18,304 bases of DNA from Eubacterium sp. GTDB lineage: Bacteria > Bacillota_A > Clostridia > Peptostreptococcales > Anaerovoracaceae. The notes under the pieces were generated by a model. It ran no database searches and was not told the origin of the DNA. It saw only the letters and a list, made by a program, of their open reading frames with translations. The position numbers and the translations under genes were made by a program. Every line of letters begins with the position of its first letter. Position 1 is the first letter of the stretch. Of this stretch, positions 1 to 7,828 are shown piece after piece. Where the stretch lies: contig JAFOML010000038.1 in NCBI GenBank assembly GCA_017425345.1, positions 1 through 18,304 on the forward strand, written 5' to 3'.

Positions 1-24
1 GGTAAGTGTTTGTTCCATAAGTAT

Positions 25-53
25 ATTATACCAGAAAACGAACGCAAAAGCAA
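25..53 (-). promoter_or_regulatory. Sigma-A-type promoter facing left
   Basis: Read on the minus strand, a -35 TTGCTT (48-53) is followed by exactly 17 nt and a perfect -10 TATAAT (25-30). Transcription would start near position 18 and run out of the left edge, so the driven gene is not in the window. Its presence indicates that the gene left of the window is divergent from the hydrolase at 207. Confidence 0.6.
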
Positions 54-128
54 ACACACGTTCTCGAAATGCGTGCGCTTCTTGGGACATGCCGGATGAC
101 TGTCGCGGGGCCGTGGGCACAACAGTAT

Positions 129-201
129 CGCTTAGGAACTGAGCGCATTCCTCCCACCGCCTGTAGAGGCGGGGGTATCCTGCGCTTGGTTCACAAGGAG
201 G
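129..201 (+). promoter_or_regulatory. Structured leader with mutually exclusive hairpins before the hydrolase gene
   Basis: The 54-206 stretch has no convincing gene and is unusually structured. Hairpin A is CGCTTAG/CTGAGCG around a GAA loop (129-145, one G-U pair). Hairpin B is CCGCCT-GTAG-AGGCGG (157-172), extended by CCC/GGG (153-155 with 173-175, A156 bulged). An outer stem AGCGCA (142-147) with TGCGCT (181-186) encloses B but uses bases of the 3' arm of A, so the two folds exclude each other. CCTCC (150-154) is complementary to the GGAGG of the ribosome binding site (197-201). This is the layout of a translational switch, but I do not recognise a known riboswitch family and no ligand can be named. 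Confidence 0.4.
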
Positions 202-206
202 TTTTG

Positions 207-1409
207 ATGAAATTAGATTTGAAATTAAGAGTCTTAGCTGCCCTCATAGTAGCGGCCGTCCTGTTTGGAATCATTATCATGATGACATTCCGGACGGATA
301 CCTACACGTCTTCACATGCGGAGAAACCGGCTAAGATCTCCGTCGTGAACGTCGACAGCTATCAGGATCACGTTACGCTTTCCTGGGAGCAGCTGAAGGA
401 TAATATCAAATCGTATCAGATCTACATGAGAACGGAGAAAGGAACCTGGGAAGAGGTTCAGAATGTCAATAAGAAGACGGCGACCTGCTCCTTCCCTCTC
501 CAGTACGGTGATACCTATTACTTCCGCGTACGCGGTGTGAATAAGGAGAAGTTTACGGACAGTAACGGTGACACCTGGAAGACCGCTTACGGCAAGTTCA
601 GTGATACCGTTCAGATCGCGCTGACCGAGCCGAAGAAGCCAAAGGAACCGGACATCACCAAGACTGAGTCCAACGGCGACGGCACCAATAAGATTAAATG
701 GACCAAGAGCAAGTCCAATGTCGGAGAAGAGGTTTACTACAAGGTGGAGTACTCCGCCCTTGCGGATGAGTCCTCCTCGATGACGGAGACCACGACCAAG
801 GAGATCGTGACGACGGACACCTCTGCAGAGGTTCCGGTCCTCGCAGCAGCCAAGCAGGAGGTCAAGGTCACCGCATTCTATGACTACGAGGGAGAGACCT
901 ACGCGTCGGATACTTCCACGCTGAACATGGATTTCCTGTACTACCTCTACAACATGGAGAAGCAGTATAAGGCAAACAATTTCCACTATAACGGCGGAGC
1001 TTCGCTCGGAAGCTACGAGCATTCGCTGGCGACTTCGCGCCTGACGAACTGCGCGCAGTTCGTCTCCTGGGCGATGCAGGATTACGGCCTGCTGCCGCAC
1101 GGCGTCTGCATCTGGCTCAGCACCGGCATCAACGGCAAGGGCGCGGGCTATATCAAGAACAGTGACAAGGTCACGATTTCTTACCCGCACGCTTCCACCG
1201 CTTCCCTGGACCTGCAGCCCGGTGATATCTGCGGATACGCATGGCACGGCGGCGTCCACACGATGGTCTACGTCGGCAAGGATTCCAGCGGCCAGCGCCT
1301 CTGGTACTCGGCCGGCCCTGGCGATGTGGCAGACCCGTACGTCGGTCCTCGCCACAAGAACAGCTACAATGGCAAGACCGTTCACGTGCTGATTCGTCCG
1401 AAGAACTAG
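207..1409 (+). CDS. Membrane-anchored Fn3 / NlpC-P60-like cysteine hydrolase
   Basis: Predicted surface protein of 400 aa. The start is ATG 207, preceded by AAGGAGG at 195-201; an in-frame ATG at 69 has no ribosome binding site and would translate the structured leader. A TM anchor lies near residues 8-28 with the rest outside. Two fibronectin type III-like modules follow (about 43-139 and 140-244), then a C-terminal catalytic domain (about 250-400). In it TNCAQFVSWAM carries the likely nucleophile Cys282 and WHGGVHTMVYVG carries candidate histidines His347 and His351, the Cys-then-His order of NlpC/P60 and CHAP peptidoglycan hydrolases. Likely role: cleavage of peptidoglycan peptides or amide bonds at the cell surface. 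It appears monocistronic, with its own leader and terminator. The exact subfamily and substrate are uncertain. Confidence 0.72.
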   Translation: MKLDLKLRVLAALIVAAVLFGIIIMMTFRTDTYTSSHAEKPAKISVVNVDSYQDHVTLSWEQLKDNIKSYQIYMRTEKGTWEEVQNVNKKTATCSFPLQYGDTYYFRVRGVNKEKFTDSNGDTWKTAYGKFSDTVQIALTEPKKPKEPDITKTESNGDGTNKIKWTKSKSNVGEEVYYKVEYSALADESSSMTETTTKEIVTTDTSAEVPVLAAAKQEVKVTAFYDYEGETYASDTSTLNMDFLYYLYNMEKQYKANNFHYNGGASLGSYEHSLATSRLTNCAQFVSWAMQDYGLLPHGVCIWLSTGINGKGAGYIKNSDKVTISYPHASTASLDLQPGDICGYAWHGGVHTMVYVGKDSSGQRLWYSAGPGDVADPYVGPRHKNSYNGKTVHVLIRPKN

Positions 1410-1426
1410 TTTGAACCGATAAAACT

Positions 1427-1452
1427 AACCCCGCGTCAAACGCGGGGTTTTT
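1427..1452. terminator. Strong intrinsic terminator, possibly bidirectional
   Basis: A perfect 10-bp stem AACCCCGCGT / ACGCGGGGTT (1427-1436 and 1440-1449) closes on a 3-nt CAA loop and runs into five T residues (1448-1452). It ends the hydrolase transcript 18 nt after the stop. On the minus strand the stem is followed by TTAGTTTT, so it may also stop the convergent operon that ends at 1495. Confidence 0.9.
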
Positions 1453-1494
1453 GAATTGCAAGAAATCTTGCGGCAGCCCTCTATCATCTGCGTA

Positions 1495-4047
1495 TCAGTT
1501 CACCTTGACGGACTGCTTGCCGCTCCATGCAGAGCAGTACTGCTTTCCGTCCACATTCATGAATGTGCGGATCTGAACATAATACTTGGTCTTTGCTTTC
1601 AGCTTGCCGATCTTCTTGGATGCTTTCTTGAATCCGTTCACCGTGACGGTTTTGCTGCCGGCCATGGAAGACTTGGTGCTGTAGCGGATCTGATAACCTG
1701 TGATCTGCGCTTCGGCCATCTTCTCAGTCTGCTTCTTCCATGTGACCGTAAAGGCCTTCTTAGCTTTCTTCAGCTTCTTCACGGAAGTGCCCTTCGGCAG
1801 GATGTCAAATGTCGCTTCGGTAGAGTTCCGGCTGTTTCCGGTCGCAGTGATCTTGACGGTTGCAGTGCCGACGTCCACGTTGTTCAGGTATTCGACCTGG
1901 TAGTCGGTTCCCTCTGTAAGATCGGAAACCTTTACGGCCGGCGTCTGTGCAGCTCCGTTATACGTCACTTCGCTGCTGTCAAGCTGTACTGCTTCCTTTG
2001 ACAGATCGATCAGCGAGAGAAGCTGGATCGCTTCGCTTCCGTCGATCTGATATCCGTTCTCCTGCGGTACTGCCTGCGCGGATTCCGAAGCTCCACCGGA
2101 CCAGCATTCCGAGGTCTCGATCTGCAGGCCGTCTGCTGCCTCCGCGGTAACGAGGACATCGTCCCCCTCTGCGGAGAGCTCTGTCTGCGAACCTGCGCTG
2201 CCGGTTACCGCAAGCGAAGCGGGCTGTGCGGAATCGACCGGAATGAACGCGTCAAAGCGGAAGTCTTTTTCATTCGGTACGATGGATACCGATCCGTCTG
2301 ACTCGAAGGTCGCGCTTTCGATGTCTGTTGTCGTGACAGCCGCATAGCTGTCGCCGTTTCCGATGCGGATATCCAAAGCAGCCGGCTCATCTGAGACGGT
2401 GATCTCAGCCGCATCGTCATGCAGACCTTCAATCTCATCTACTGTGAAGGAATCGGAATTATCTACGGTAAATACCTGATAACTCCTGTCGTCCAGCGTA
2501 ATCATGTCATATCCGCTGAGCTCCATGTCGCCGTCAAAGTCAAGCGAGCTGTCCTCGGAAACCGGACGGACATGGAGTGATTCTCCTTCTGCGTTGGTGA
2601 CGGTGAAGGAGCTGCCGAGCGGGCACTTGATGAAGGTGGTTTCCGAAACGGCACTGCCGGAAACGCCAGCGTCATTTCCATACCAGTTGATGCGCTCCGG
2701 GTCGATCAGGTTCATGCGGTACACATTCGTGATTCCGAGGTCGTGTCCGATATCACTGATGTAGTAATTGCCCGAGTTAACCGTATACTTCGCAGAAGTA
2801 TAGTCGTCCGCGATCTCCATTTCTGTGATATGGCTCTCCGTCCCGGCTTTGCCTGTCGTATTCTCATCATACAGGTAGATGATATGCTTTTTCGTCTTCT
2901 TGTCGTAATCATATCCCGTCGCCAGGATCGCATGGTCGTTGTATGCGAAAATCAATACTTTATCGTTTTTCTCCGCAGCCTTCATATTCGCGACCATCTT
3001 CTCCAGGAAGACGCTCGGCGTAAAATCTTCCATAGAATACCCGGAAAGAATCAGCATTGTCTCTGCCAGACCGCCATATTCTAATTTGACAAAACGGCCA
3101 AGAGAGGCATCTGATTGAGATCCCGCGCCGCTATAGCTCTGCCCGAGCTGACAATAGGTAATGTTGTTCAGGAGTTTCCGGTCCTTGTACGGGAAGTCCA
3201 TGGAATAGTACGTTCCATTGTTGCGGGTCGAAATGCCGCTGACCGTCTGCTGTTTGTTATAGACCAGTGCCATCGTCGAGGCGATTCCGTAGCAGCTTCC
3301 GCCCCATTTTTCTGCAATTTCCTTATCGAGGTCTTTACGCTGGCTCTTGGTCAGTTTCCGGACCATATCATTGTAGTAAACACGGTCAAGAGGATATCCC
3401 TTGATTTTCTGGAATCCCGATCTTTCGAAGCTTGCACTGTCAGAATTGATAAAGTTGTTGTTATCCCGCTTCATCGTAAAGCCGGTCTCCGGCAGCGCTG
3501 CCTTGCTCGTCTTGGTAAAGGAGACCATGGCGCCGCTCTCGAACCGGATCAGAACGTTCTGTACAGCCTTCTTGCCCTTCATCCATTTGCAGAGCATATA
3601 CCCGCTTCCGTGCTTCAGGTTATTCTTCACGGGCTTCAGCGTATAGGTAAAGCCTCCCGCGCCGCCGGTCGGCTCAAACTTGATGGTACCGGCAGATTCG
3701 TTATACTTAAAGCCATACCCCTTTCCCGAGTACTGCTTCAGATAGCTCTTCAGATCGCTGTGCGTCGCGAAAGAGTTATCCGCGAGCTCCATCAGATAAT
3801 CGTAAGTGATCGTCTCATTGCTGAAGAAGTAGTCATTCTGGACACGAATCCAGTAGAATACGAGCTTGTCTTTGGGATTGGAGCCTTCGTTAAAATAGGC
3901 TTTGTTATATCCCCCGCCGTACATCTGGCAGTGCATTCCCCACAGCTCCGCATCGAAATCCCTCGTTTCCGCAGACGCGGACAGCGGTGCGAAGACGAAC
4001 AGCAGCAGAACAGCAGTAAGAATACAAGCGAGTCTTGTCTTTTTCAT
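1495..4047 (-). CDS. Secreted papain-like cysteine peptidase with Ig-like and Fn3 tail
   Basis: 850 aa, started at ATG 4047 behind AAGGAGGAG. A signal peptide with a Lys-Lys-Thr-Arg n-region and hydrophobic core ends at an ASA|E type site after residue 26; Cys8 is not in a lipobox. The catalytic region (about 215-450) shows GGSCYGIASTMAL (Cys252), DHAILATGYDYD (His372) and YLYDENTTG (Asp394 or Asn396), matching the Cys-His-Asp/Asn order of papain-like and C39-like peptidases. Residues 450-680 are acidic beta-rich sequence that I cannot assign. Residues 680-751 form an Ig-like module (YNGAAQTP, NNVDVGTATVKI) and 752-850 a Lys-rich Fn3 module (VTWKK, YQIRYST, YYVQIRTF), common wall-associated tails in Clostridia. 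There is no LPXTG motif. It is the last gene of the minus operon, 16 nt after the LtaS-like gene. The substrate is unknown; an accessory role in envelope maturation is inference. Confidence 0.72.
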   Translation of the reverse strand: MKKTRLACILTAVLLLFVFAPLSASAETRDFDAELWGMHCQMYGGGYNKAYFNEGSNPKDKLVFYWIRVQNDYFFSNETITYDYLMELADNSFATHSDLKSYLKQYSGKGYGFKYNESAGTIKFEPTGGAGGFTYTLKPVKNNLKHGSGYMLCKWMKGKKAVQNVLIRFESGAMVSFTKTSKAALPETGFTMKRDNNNFINSDSASFERSGFQKIKGYPLDRVYYNDMVRKLTKSQRKDLDKEIAEKWGGSCYGIASTMALVYNKQQTVSGISTRNNGTYYSMDFPYKDRKLLNNITYCQLGQSYSGAGSQSDASLGRFVKLEYGGLAETMLILSGYSMEDFTPSVFLEKMVANMKAAEKNDKVLIFAYNDHAILATGYDYDKKTKKHIIYLYDENTTGKAGTESHITEMEIADDYTSAKYTVNSGNYYISDIGHDLGITNVYRMNLIDPERINWYGNDAGVSGSAVSETTFIKCPLGSSFTVTNAEGESLHVRPVSEDSSLDFDGDMELSGYDMITLDDRSYQVFTVDNSDSFTVDEIEGLHDDAAEITVSDEPAALDIRIGNGDSYAAVTTTDIESATFESDGSVSIVPNEKDFRFDAFIPVDSAQPASLAVTGSAGSQTELSAEGDDVLVTAEAADGLQIETSECWSGGASESAQAVPQENGYQIDGSEAIQLLSLIDLSKEAVQLDSSEVTYNGAAQTPAVKVSDLTEGTDYQVEYLNNVDVGTATVKITATGNSRNSTEATFDILPKGTSVKKLKKAKKAFTVTWKKQTEKMAEAQITGYQIRYSTKSSMAGSKTVTVNGFKKASKKIGKLKAKTKYYVQIRTFMNVDGKQYCSAWSGKQSVKVN

Positions 4048-4063
4048 TTTTTCTCCTCCTTAA

Positions 4064-6712
4064 TTACTGAAGGTTGAAGAACTCCTCCACTCGGTGCTTT
4101 CCATCGATCAGGCCGTTGTACTGGATCATCTGATACTCCTTGATCAGCGGATCATAGTCGGACGGCTCATCCGGATTGTAGACGTTTCCTTCCGCGTCGA
4201 TGTATGCGACAGAAGTGATCGAAGGCAGTTTCTCATGCAGATCCAGCAGGTACTTGTCGTAACCGGTCAGGTTCAGGCCGATCACCTGCTTGGTGTAAGC
4301 GCCGAAGTAGTTCGCGGAAAGCTCCACGTCGGACTGCTCTTCAATGTCGTAGTTCGCCCAGATCATGAACGGCACATGGTAGCGCAGCTCTACGTGGGCA
4401 AGGCTTCCGGCGTTCTCTACACCTTCATCCAGGCTGTCGTAGAAGGACCCCTCTACGCGCGGCTGGTGATCACCGAACAGGACGATCACGGTCGGCTCTT
4501 CGACTTTCTTGAAGTAGGTGATCAGCTCTTCCAGAGCCTCATCGCTCTTCTTCATCAGGTTCAGGAACTGCTCTGCCTGCTCTGTCTTGGAGTTGGTCGA
4601 GGTGATCTCGATCCCGGCGTCGACCTTTCCGCCTGCCAGCGTGTATCCCGCGTGATTCTGGATCGTCACGTTGAAGAAGTAGAACGGGTTGCGGTTGCCG
4701 TTCTTACGATACTCCTCATAGTTCTGCTCGAGTACCTTGTAATCATAGGAGTCGGAGACGTAGTCTCTGATCTTGGCTGCATCGTCAAGGTCTTCCAGCG
4801 AGATGTGCTGGTTGAACCCGAGGTTCGGATATACGTTGTTCCGGTTGTAGGAATCTGCCATGCCCGGGTGGAAAGCGATGTTTCCGCCGTACCCCTGCGC
4901 CTTCATGGAGGTCGTGAAGTTCGGAATCGGATCCTTGATGATGCTGCGGTACGGTACCGAGTGATACGGCAGGAACCGCATCGAGTTTCCGGTCAGATAC
5001 TCAAACTCCGTATCTGCGGTTGAGCCTCCGAATACGGAGGAATGCATCCAGCCCTTCACCGCGTTCTTCTTGATGCTGCGGTAGAACGGCATGAAGTCTT
5101 TGTTCGTATCAAAGTCTCCCAGAACGTTCAGATCCGAGAAGGATTCGTTCATGATGACGATCACGTTCGGCGCCTTTTCCGTGGTTTCCGTCTGCTTGAC
5201 TGCCTCGTCCGAGACGTAGTTCTTGGTAATCTCTCTCACCTTCTCTTCGGAATACCCTTCCGGCTTCTCCACGATGGAGTTCTTCCAGGTGATGACGAAG
5301 GAGAGCGCGTAACCGTTCTCGCGATAGGTCGCAGCCGGTTTGAAACTGGAGACCTTCAGCTGATGCTCCTTCAGCGTATCCGCCTTGAAGAAGGTGTAGT
5401 AGAAGCAGCCGCACCATGCGATACAGATGATCAGCGGGATGATCCGAAGCTTGAGCGGGAATCCCTTATGGTCACGCAGTACCAGCGCGAGCGCGATCCA
5501 AACCACTGTGATCAGGATCGCCCAGAGGCTGGCTCTGTCATACGTTACAACATAGGACTTGGTGACGTCCATCGCCGTTCCGACATTCTCGATGTCCGTC
5601 CAGAACAACGGGGAATCGCGGAACAGACGCAGGACATAATTGATAAATCCGAATCCGAACGCGAGCAGCGTCGTCAGAATGATCGTGGGCTTGGTCCGGT
5701 TCACGATCGTGTAGACGACCCACCATACCATGCCGATGATCAGCATGTTCAGCTTGCCGCGGATCGTGGGCAGCATCTTGAGGCAGTCCACGATGTCCTG
5801 ATTGGCGATTCTGCCGATCAGGAAGTAACACACGAACGGTGTCAGGAAGAACATGCAGCGGATGCAGAAGCGGTCAAAGTCGATGGTAAATCCGGCTCTC
5901 TTTCCGGCTTCCAGTCTCTCTTCGCTGCGCTTCTGAAGTCCCGTCGCGCGGTTCAAAAGGTTCGACATCCTTCTGAGCGGCAGGCAGATCAGGAACAGCG
6001 CCATCAGGAGGATGAGGCCGAAGCGGAGCAGCAGGCTCTTATCATAGAAGCGGTAATTTGCGGCAAAACGCATGTACCGGCCCTCCTGTGCCTCTCCGTC
6101 TGCGACAACGGTCGGAAGGCTCGTCTGCAGCGCTGCGCCGTCGCCGGGCCGCGCTGTCATCAGCGTGAATCTGCCATCGGTCTGCACATTCTTCGATTCC
6201 AGCTCCAGATAGTAGGTCTCCCCTTCTTTCACCTCGGTCGTCTCACTGGTATCTGCCTTGACGACCGTAGAGATGATACGGTTCTGATTCAGCGATGCCG
6301 AGTCTGCGCCGAACAGGAACTTGATGCCGCGCGCGTTCTTGACGTACTTGGCATCCATGCTCGTCTCGGCTATGACCTTCTGGCTGCTGTCCTTCAGCCG
6401 CAGTATGACAGTTCCGGTGCTGTTGGCGCCGCCCTCCTTGTGGAAGTAGAGCTTAATCACGCCCAGCTTGTTTCCCCTCGCCTGGAACTCCTGGGTCACG
6501 ACATGGTTACCCAGGATATCGATATCCTCAAAAATATACGGATGCTCCTGCTCCTGCGATGCCGCGTTCAGATACGGAAACACTTCTGTTTCGATCTGCG
6601 TCAGGCTGGCCTGCTGCAGGTACATAAAGTATGCGCACCCCACCAGCAGAAGCACGGCGATCAGCCGTTTAAAAAAAGATAAAAAAGTATCGCCATTACG
6701 ATCTTTGTTCAT
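4064..6712 (-). CDS. LtaS-family membrane phosphoglycerol transferase with extra ectodomain
   Basis: 882 aa, alkaline phosphatase/sulfatase superfamily, LtaS branch: enzymes that move glycerol phosphate from phosphatidylglycerol onto a growing polymer outside the cell. ATG 6712 is preferred because GGGAGAG sits 6 nt upstream; an in-frame ATG at 6739 has a poorly placed site. TM1 is near residues 17-33, an ectodomain of about 190 aa covers 35-225, then about six TM helices lie between 229 and 444, and the catalytic domain is 515-810. Visible active-site elements: NESFSD (Glu523), GGSTADTEFEYLTG (Thr565, aligned with the LtaS nucleophile Thr), NHAGY (His686) and LFGDHQP (Asp748, His749). Standard LtaS is about 650 aa with five TM helices, so this is a larger variant. 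It overlaps the upstream glycosyltransferase gene by 17 nt, indicating coupling. Polyglycerol-phosphate synthesis is likely; addition of glycerol phosphate to another glycan is the alternative. Confidence 0.85.
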   Translation of the reverse strand: MNKDRNGDTFLSFFKRLIAVLLLVGCAYFMYLQQASLTQIETEVFPYLNAASQEQEHPYIFEDIDILGNHVVTQEFQARGNKLGVIKLYFHKEGGANSTGTVILRLKDSSQKVIAETSMDAKYVKNARGIKFLFGADSASLNQNRIISTVVKADTSETTEVKEGETYYLELESKNVQTDGRFTLMTARPGDGAALQTSLPTVVADGEAQEGRYMRFAANYRFYDKSLLLRFGLILLMALFLICLPLRRMSNLLNRATGLQKRSEERLEAGKRAGFTIDFDRFCIRCMFFLTPFVCYFLIGRIANQDIVDCLKMLPTIRGKLNMLIIGMVWWVVYTIVNRTKPTIILTTLLAFGFGFINYVLRLFRDSPLFWTDIENVGTAMDVTKSYVVTYDRASLWAILITVVWIALALVLRDHKGFPLKLRIIPLIICIAWCGCFYYTFFKADTLKEHQLKVSSFKPAATYRENGYALSFVITWKNSIVEKPEGYSEEKVREITKNYVSDEAVKQTETTEKAPNVIVIMNESFSDLNVLGDFDTNKDFMPFYRSIKKNAVKGWMHSSVFGGSTADTEFEYLTGNSMRFLPYHSVPYRSIIKDPIPNFTTSMKAQGYGGNIAFHPGMADSYNRNNVYPNLGFNQHISLEDLDDAAKIRDYVSDSYDYKVLEQNYEEYRKNGNRNPFYFFNVTIQNHAGYTLAGGKVDAGIEITSTNSKTEQAEQFLNLMKKSDEALEELITYFKKVEEPTVIVLFGDHQPRVEGSFYDSLDEGVENAGSLAHVELRYHVPFMIWANYDIEEQSDVELSANYFGAYTKQVIGLNLTGYDKYLLDLHEKLPSITSVAYIDAEGNVYNPDEPSDYDPLIKEYQMIQYNGLIDGKHRVEEFFNLQ

Positions 6713-7658
6713 TAGTCTCTCCCTTTTCTTTTCCCCCATAAACCTCTCTTACAACATACTGCGGATTCGCGCTCATCCCGAGGAACATCCTTCCGATATA
6801 CTCACCGATCAATCCCAGGAACAGCAGAATGATCCCGGAAAAGAAGAAGATCGCGCACATCAGTGATGCCCAGCCGACGGCAGTCGACGGCACCAGCAGT
6901 TTGTGGATGAATACGATCAGCGCTGCGATGATTCCTCCAAAGGAAAGCAGCGATCCGAGGAATGTTGCCGCTCTCAGCGGAATGACAGAATAACCCATGA
7001 TGTTCGACCACAGATTGATCAGCTTCTTCATCGTGTAGCCTGACTGGCCGTACGCGCGGTCAAAGTGCTCCACCGGCACGCACGTCACGCGGTTCGTCGT
7101 CCGCAGCACGAGCCCCAGCAGATAGGTATACGCATTCTTATACTCTACGATGTAGTCACGCACGAACTTCCGCATGATCCAAAAGCTGGACGTCTTAAGC
7201 TCCTTGGGTTTGCGGATGAGAAACCGCACGGTCAGCGAGGTGAACAGGCTGCCCAGGTTGCGGTACTTCTTGTGGTGCTTGTCGGGGTAATAGGCGTAGA
7301 CGACGTCATTCTCCCCCTTGTCAAACTCCTCGAACAAAATATGCAGCTGCGATGGATGCGTCTGCATATCATCATCCATAGATATGATGGCATCTCCCTG
7401 TGCGTAGTTTAAACCAGCCATTGTCGCGTTCTGCTGTCCGCCGTTTCTGGCCAGGCAGACTGCGCGCACGCACTCGTAATCTTCTGCGAGCGCCTTGATC
7501 TCACGGCTGGTCTCGCCTCCGTCCGGCGAACCGTCATCCACCAGAACAAACTCATATGGCACGCGTCCGAGCTTATCCATCTCCTGCATCGTGAGCTCCA
7601 CGACGTTACGAATCGTATGGGAGGACTTATAGCACGGAATAACAATAGAATAGAGCAT
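6696..7658 (-). CDS. Polyprenyl-phosphate glycosyltransferase, GT2 (CsbB/ArnC/GtrB type)
   Basis: 320 aa, started at ATG 7658 behind AAGGAGGGGCACA; an in-frame ATG at 7703 lacks a ribosome binding site. The N-terminal GT-A fold shows IVIPCYK, VLVDDGSPDGG (residues 38-48), ARNGGQQNA (70-78) and the metal/nucleotide-binding DDD (95-97, in SMDDDMQTHP). A membrane-proximal RAYGQSGYTMKKL motif (201-212) and two C-terminal TM helices (about 232-252 and 263-285) are the signature of enzymes that transfer one sugar from a nucleotide donor to undecaprenyl or dolichyl phosphate on the cytoplasmic face (CsbB, GtrB, ArnC, DPM1). First gene of the minus operon, reading away from the deoxysugar operon across a shared promoter region. 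The donor sugar cannot be read from sequence; the amino-deoxysugar made next door is a plausible inference. Confidence 0.88.
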   Translation of the reverse strand: MLYSIVIPCYKSSHTIRNVVELTMQEMDKLGRVPYEFVLVDDGSPDGGETSREIKALAEDYECVRAVCLARNGGQQNATMAGLNYAQGDAIISMDDDMQTHPSQLHILFEEFDKGENDVVYAYYPDKHHKKYRNLGSLFTSLTVRFLIRKPKELKTSSFWIMRKFVRDYIVEYKNAYTYLLGLVLRTTNRVTCVPVEHFDRAYGQSGYTMKKLINLWSNIMGYSVIPLRAATFLGSLLSFGGIIAALIVFIHKLLVPSTAVGWASLMCAIFFFSGIILLFLGLIGEYIGRMFLGMSANPQYVVREVYGGKEKGETNEQRS

Positions 7659-7690
7659 TGTGCCCCTCCTTTTTGCAAGACAAAATTGCC

Positions 7691-7711
7691 GGTGATACAT
7701 CATCGGTCACC
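7691..7711. promoter_or_regulatory. Inverted repeat at the minus-strand transcription start
   Basis: GGTGA (7691-7695) and TCACC (7707-7711) form a 5-bp inverted repeat with 11 nt between them, lying right at the expected start of the minus-strand transcript (about 7707). It could be an operator or a 5' UTR hairpin. Short arms make chance occurrence possible. Confidence 0.25.
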
Positions 7712-7713
7712 TA

Positions 7714-7742
7714 ATTGTAATATAATTCCCATTCAGAATCAA
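7714..7742 (-). promoter_or_regulatory. Sigma-A-type promoter of the GT2/LtaS/peptidase operon
   Basis: On the minus strand, -35 TTGATT (7737-7742), a 17-nt spacer and -10 TACAAT (7714-7719). The predicted start near 7707 gives a 5' UTR of about 50 nt before ATG 7658. Confidence 0.65.
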
Positions 7743-7763
7743 GGCATAATATATGAGATAACC

Positions 7764-7792
7764 TTGAGGACAGACACAATATATGGTAGAAT
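7764..7792 (+). promoter_or_regulatory. Sigma-A-type promoter of the deoxysugar/flippase/YfhO operon
   Basis: -35 TTGAGG (7764-7769), a 17-nt spacer and -10 TAGAAT (7787-7792). The predicted start is near 7799, giving a short 5' UTR of about 30 nt. Its -35 lies 21 bp from the -35 of the opposite promoter, so both operons can be controlled from one small region. No other promoter is evident between here and 17777. Confidence 0.68.
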
Positions 7793-7828
7793 GTCTATGT
7801 ATGAGATCAAGATAGAAAGCTAGAGAAT

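Noticed and set aside
1..66. LexA/SOS box near the left-edge promoter
   Set aside because: GAAC and GTTC half-sites occur, but no pair has the required 4-nt spacing and symmetry.
69..200. c-di-AMP (ydaO), T-box or 6S RNA identity for the leader
   Set aside because: Short resemblances (CGCTTA, CGGGGG) exist, but the conserved blocks of those families are not found in the right order; only the hairpins themselves are supported.
69..206. 46-residue N-terminal extension of the hydrolase
   Set aside because: No ribosome binding site at ATG 69; AAGGAGG sits at the correct distance from ATG 207, and the protein from there begins with a proper membrane anchor.
5042..6682. 546-codon open frame on the plus strand, opposite the LtaS-family gene
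   Set aside because: It lies wholly antisense to a gene with clear catalytic motifs, is rich in Arg, Asp, Gln and His, has no recognisable domain, and is an effect of codon bias in a GC-rich region. The same holds for the other long antisense frames (for example 312-1385, 3115-4077, 12111-13544).
6713..6739. Nine-residue longer N-terminus of the LtaS-family protein
   Set aside because: The upstream ATG has only GAGAGG 3 nt away, while ATG 6712 has a well-spaced GGGAGAG; the choice is not certain.
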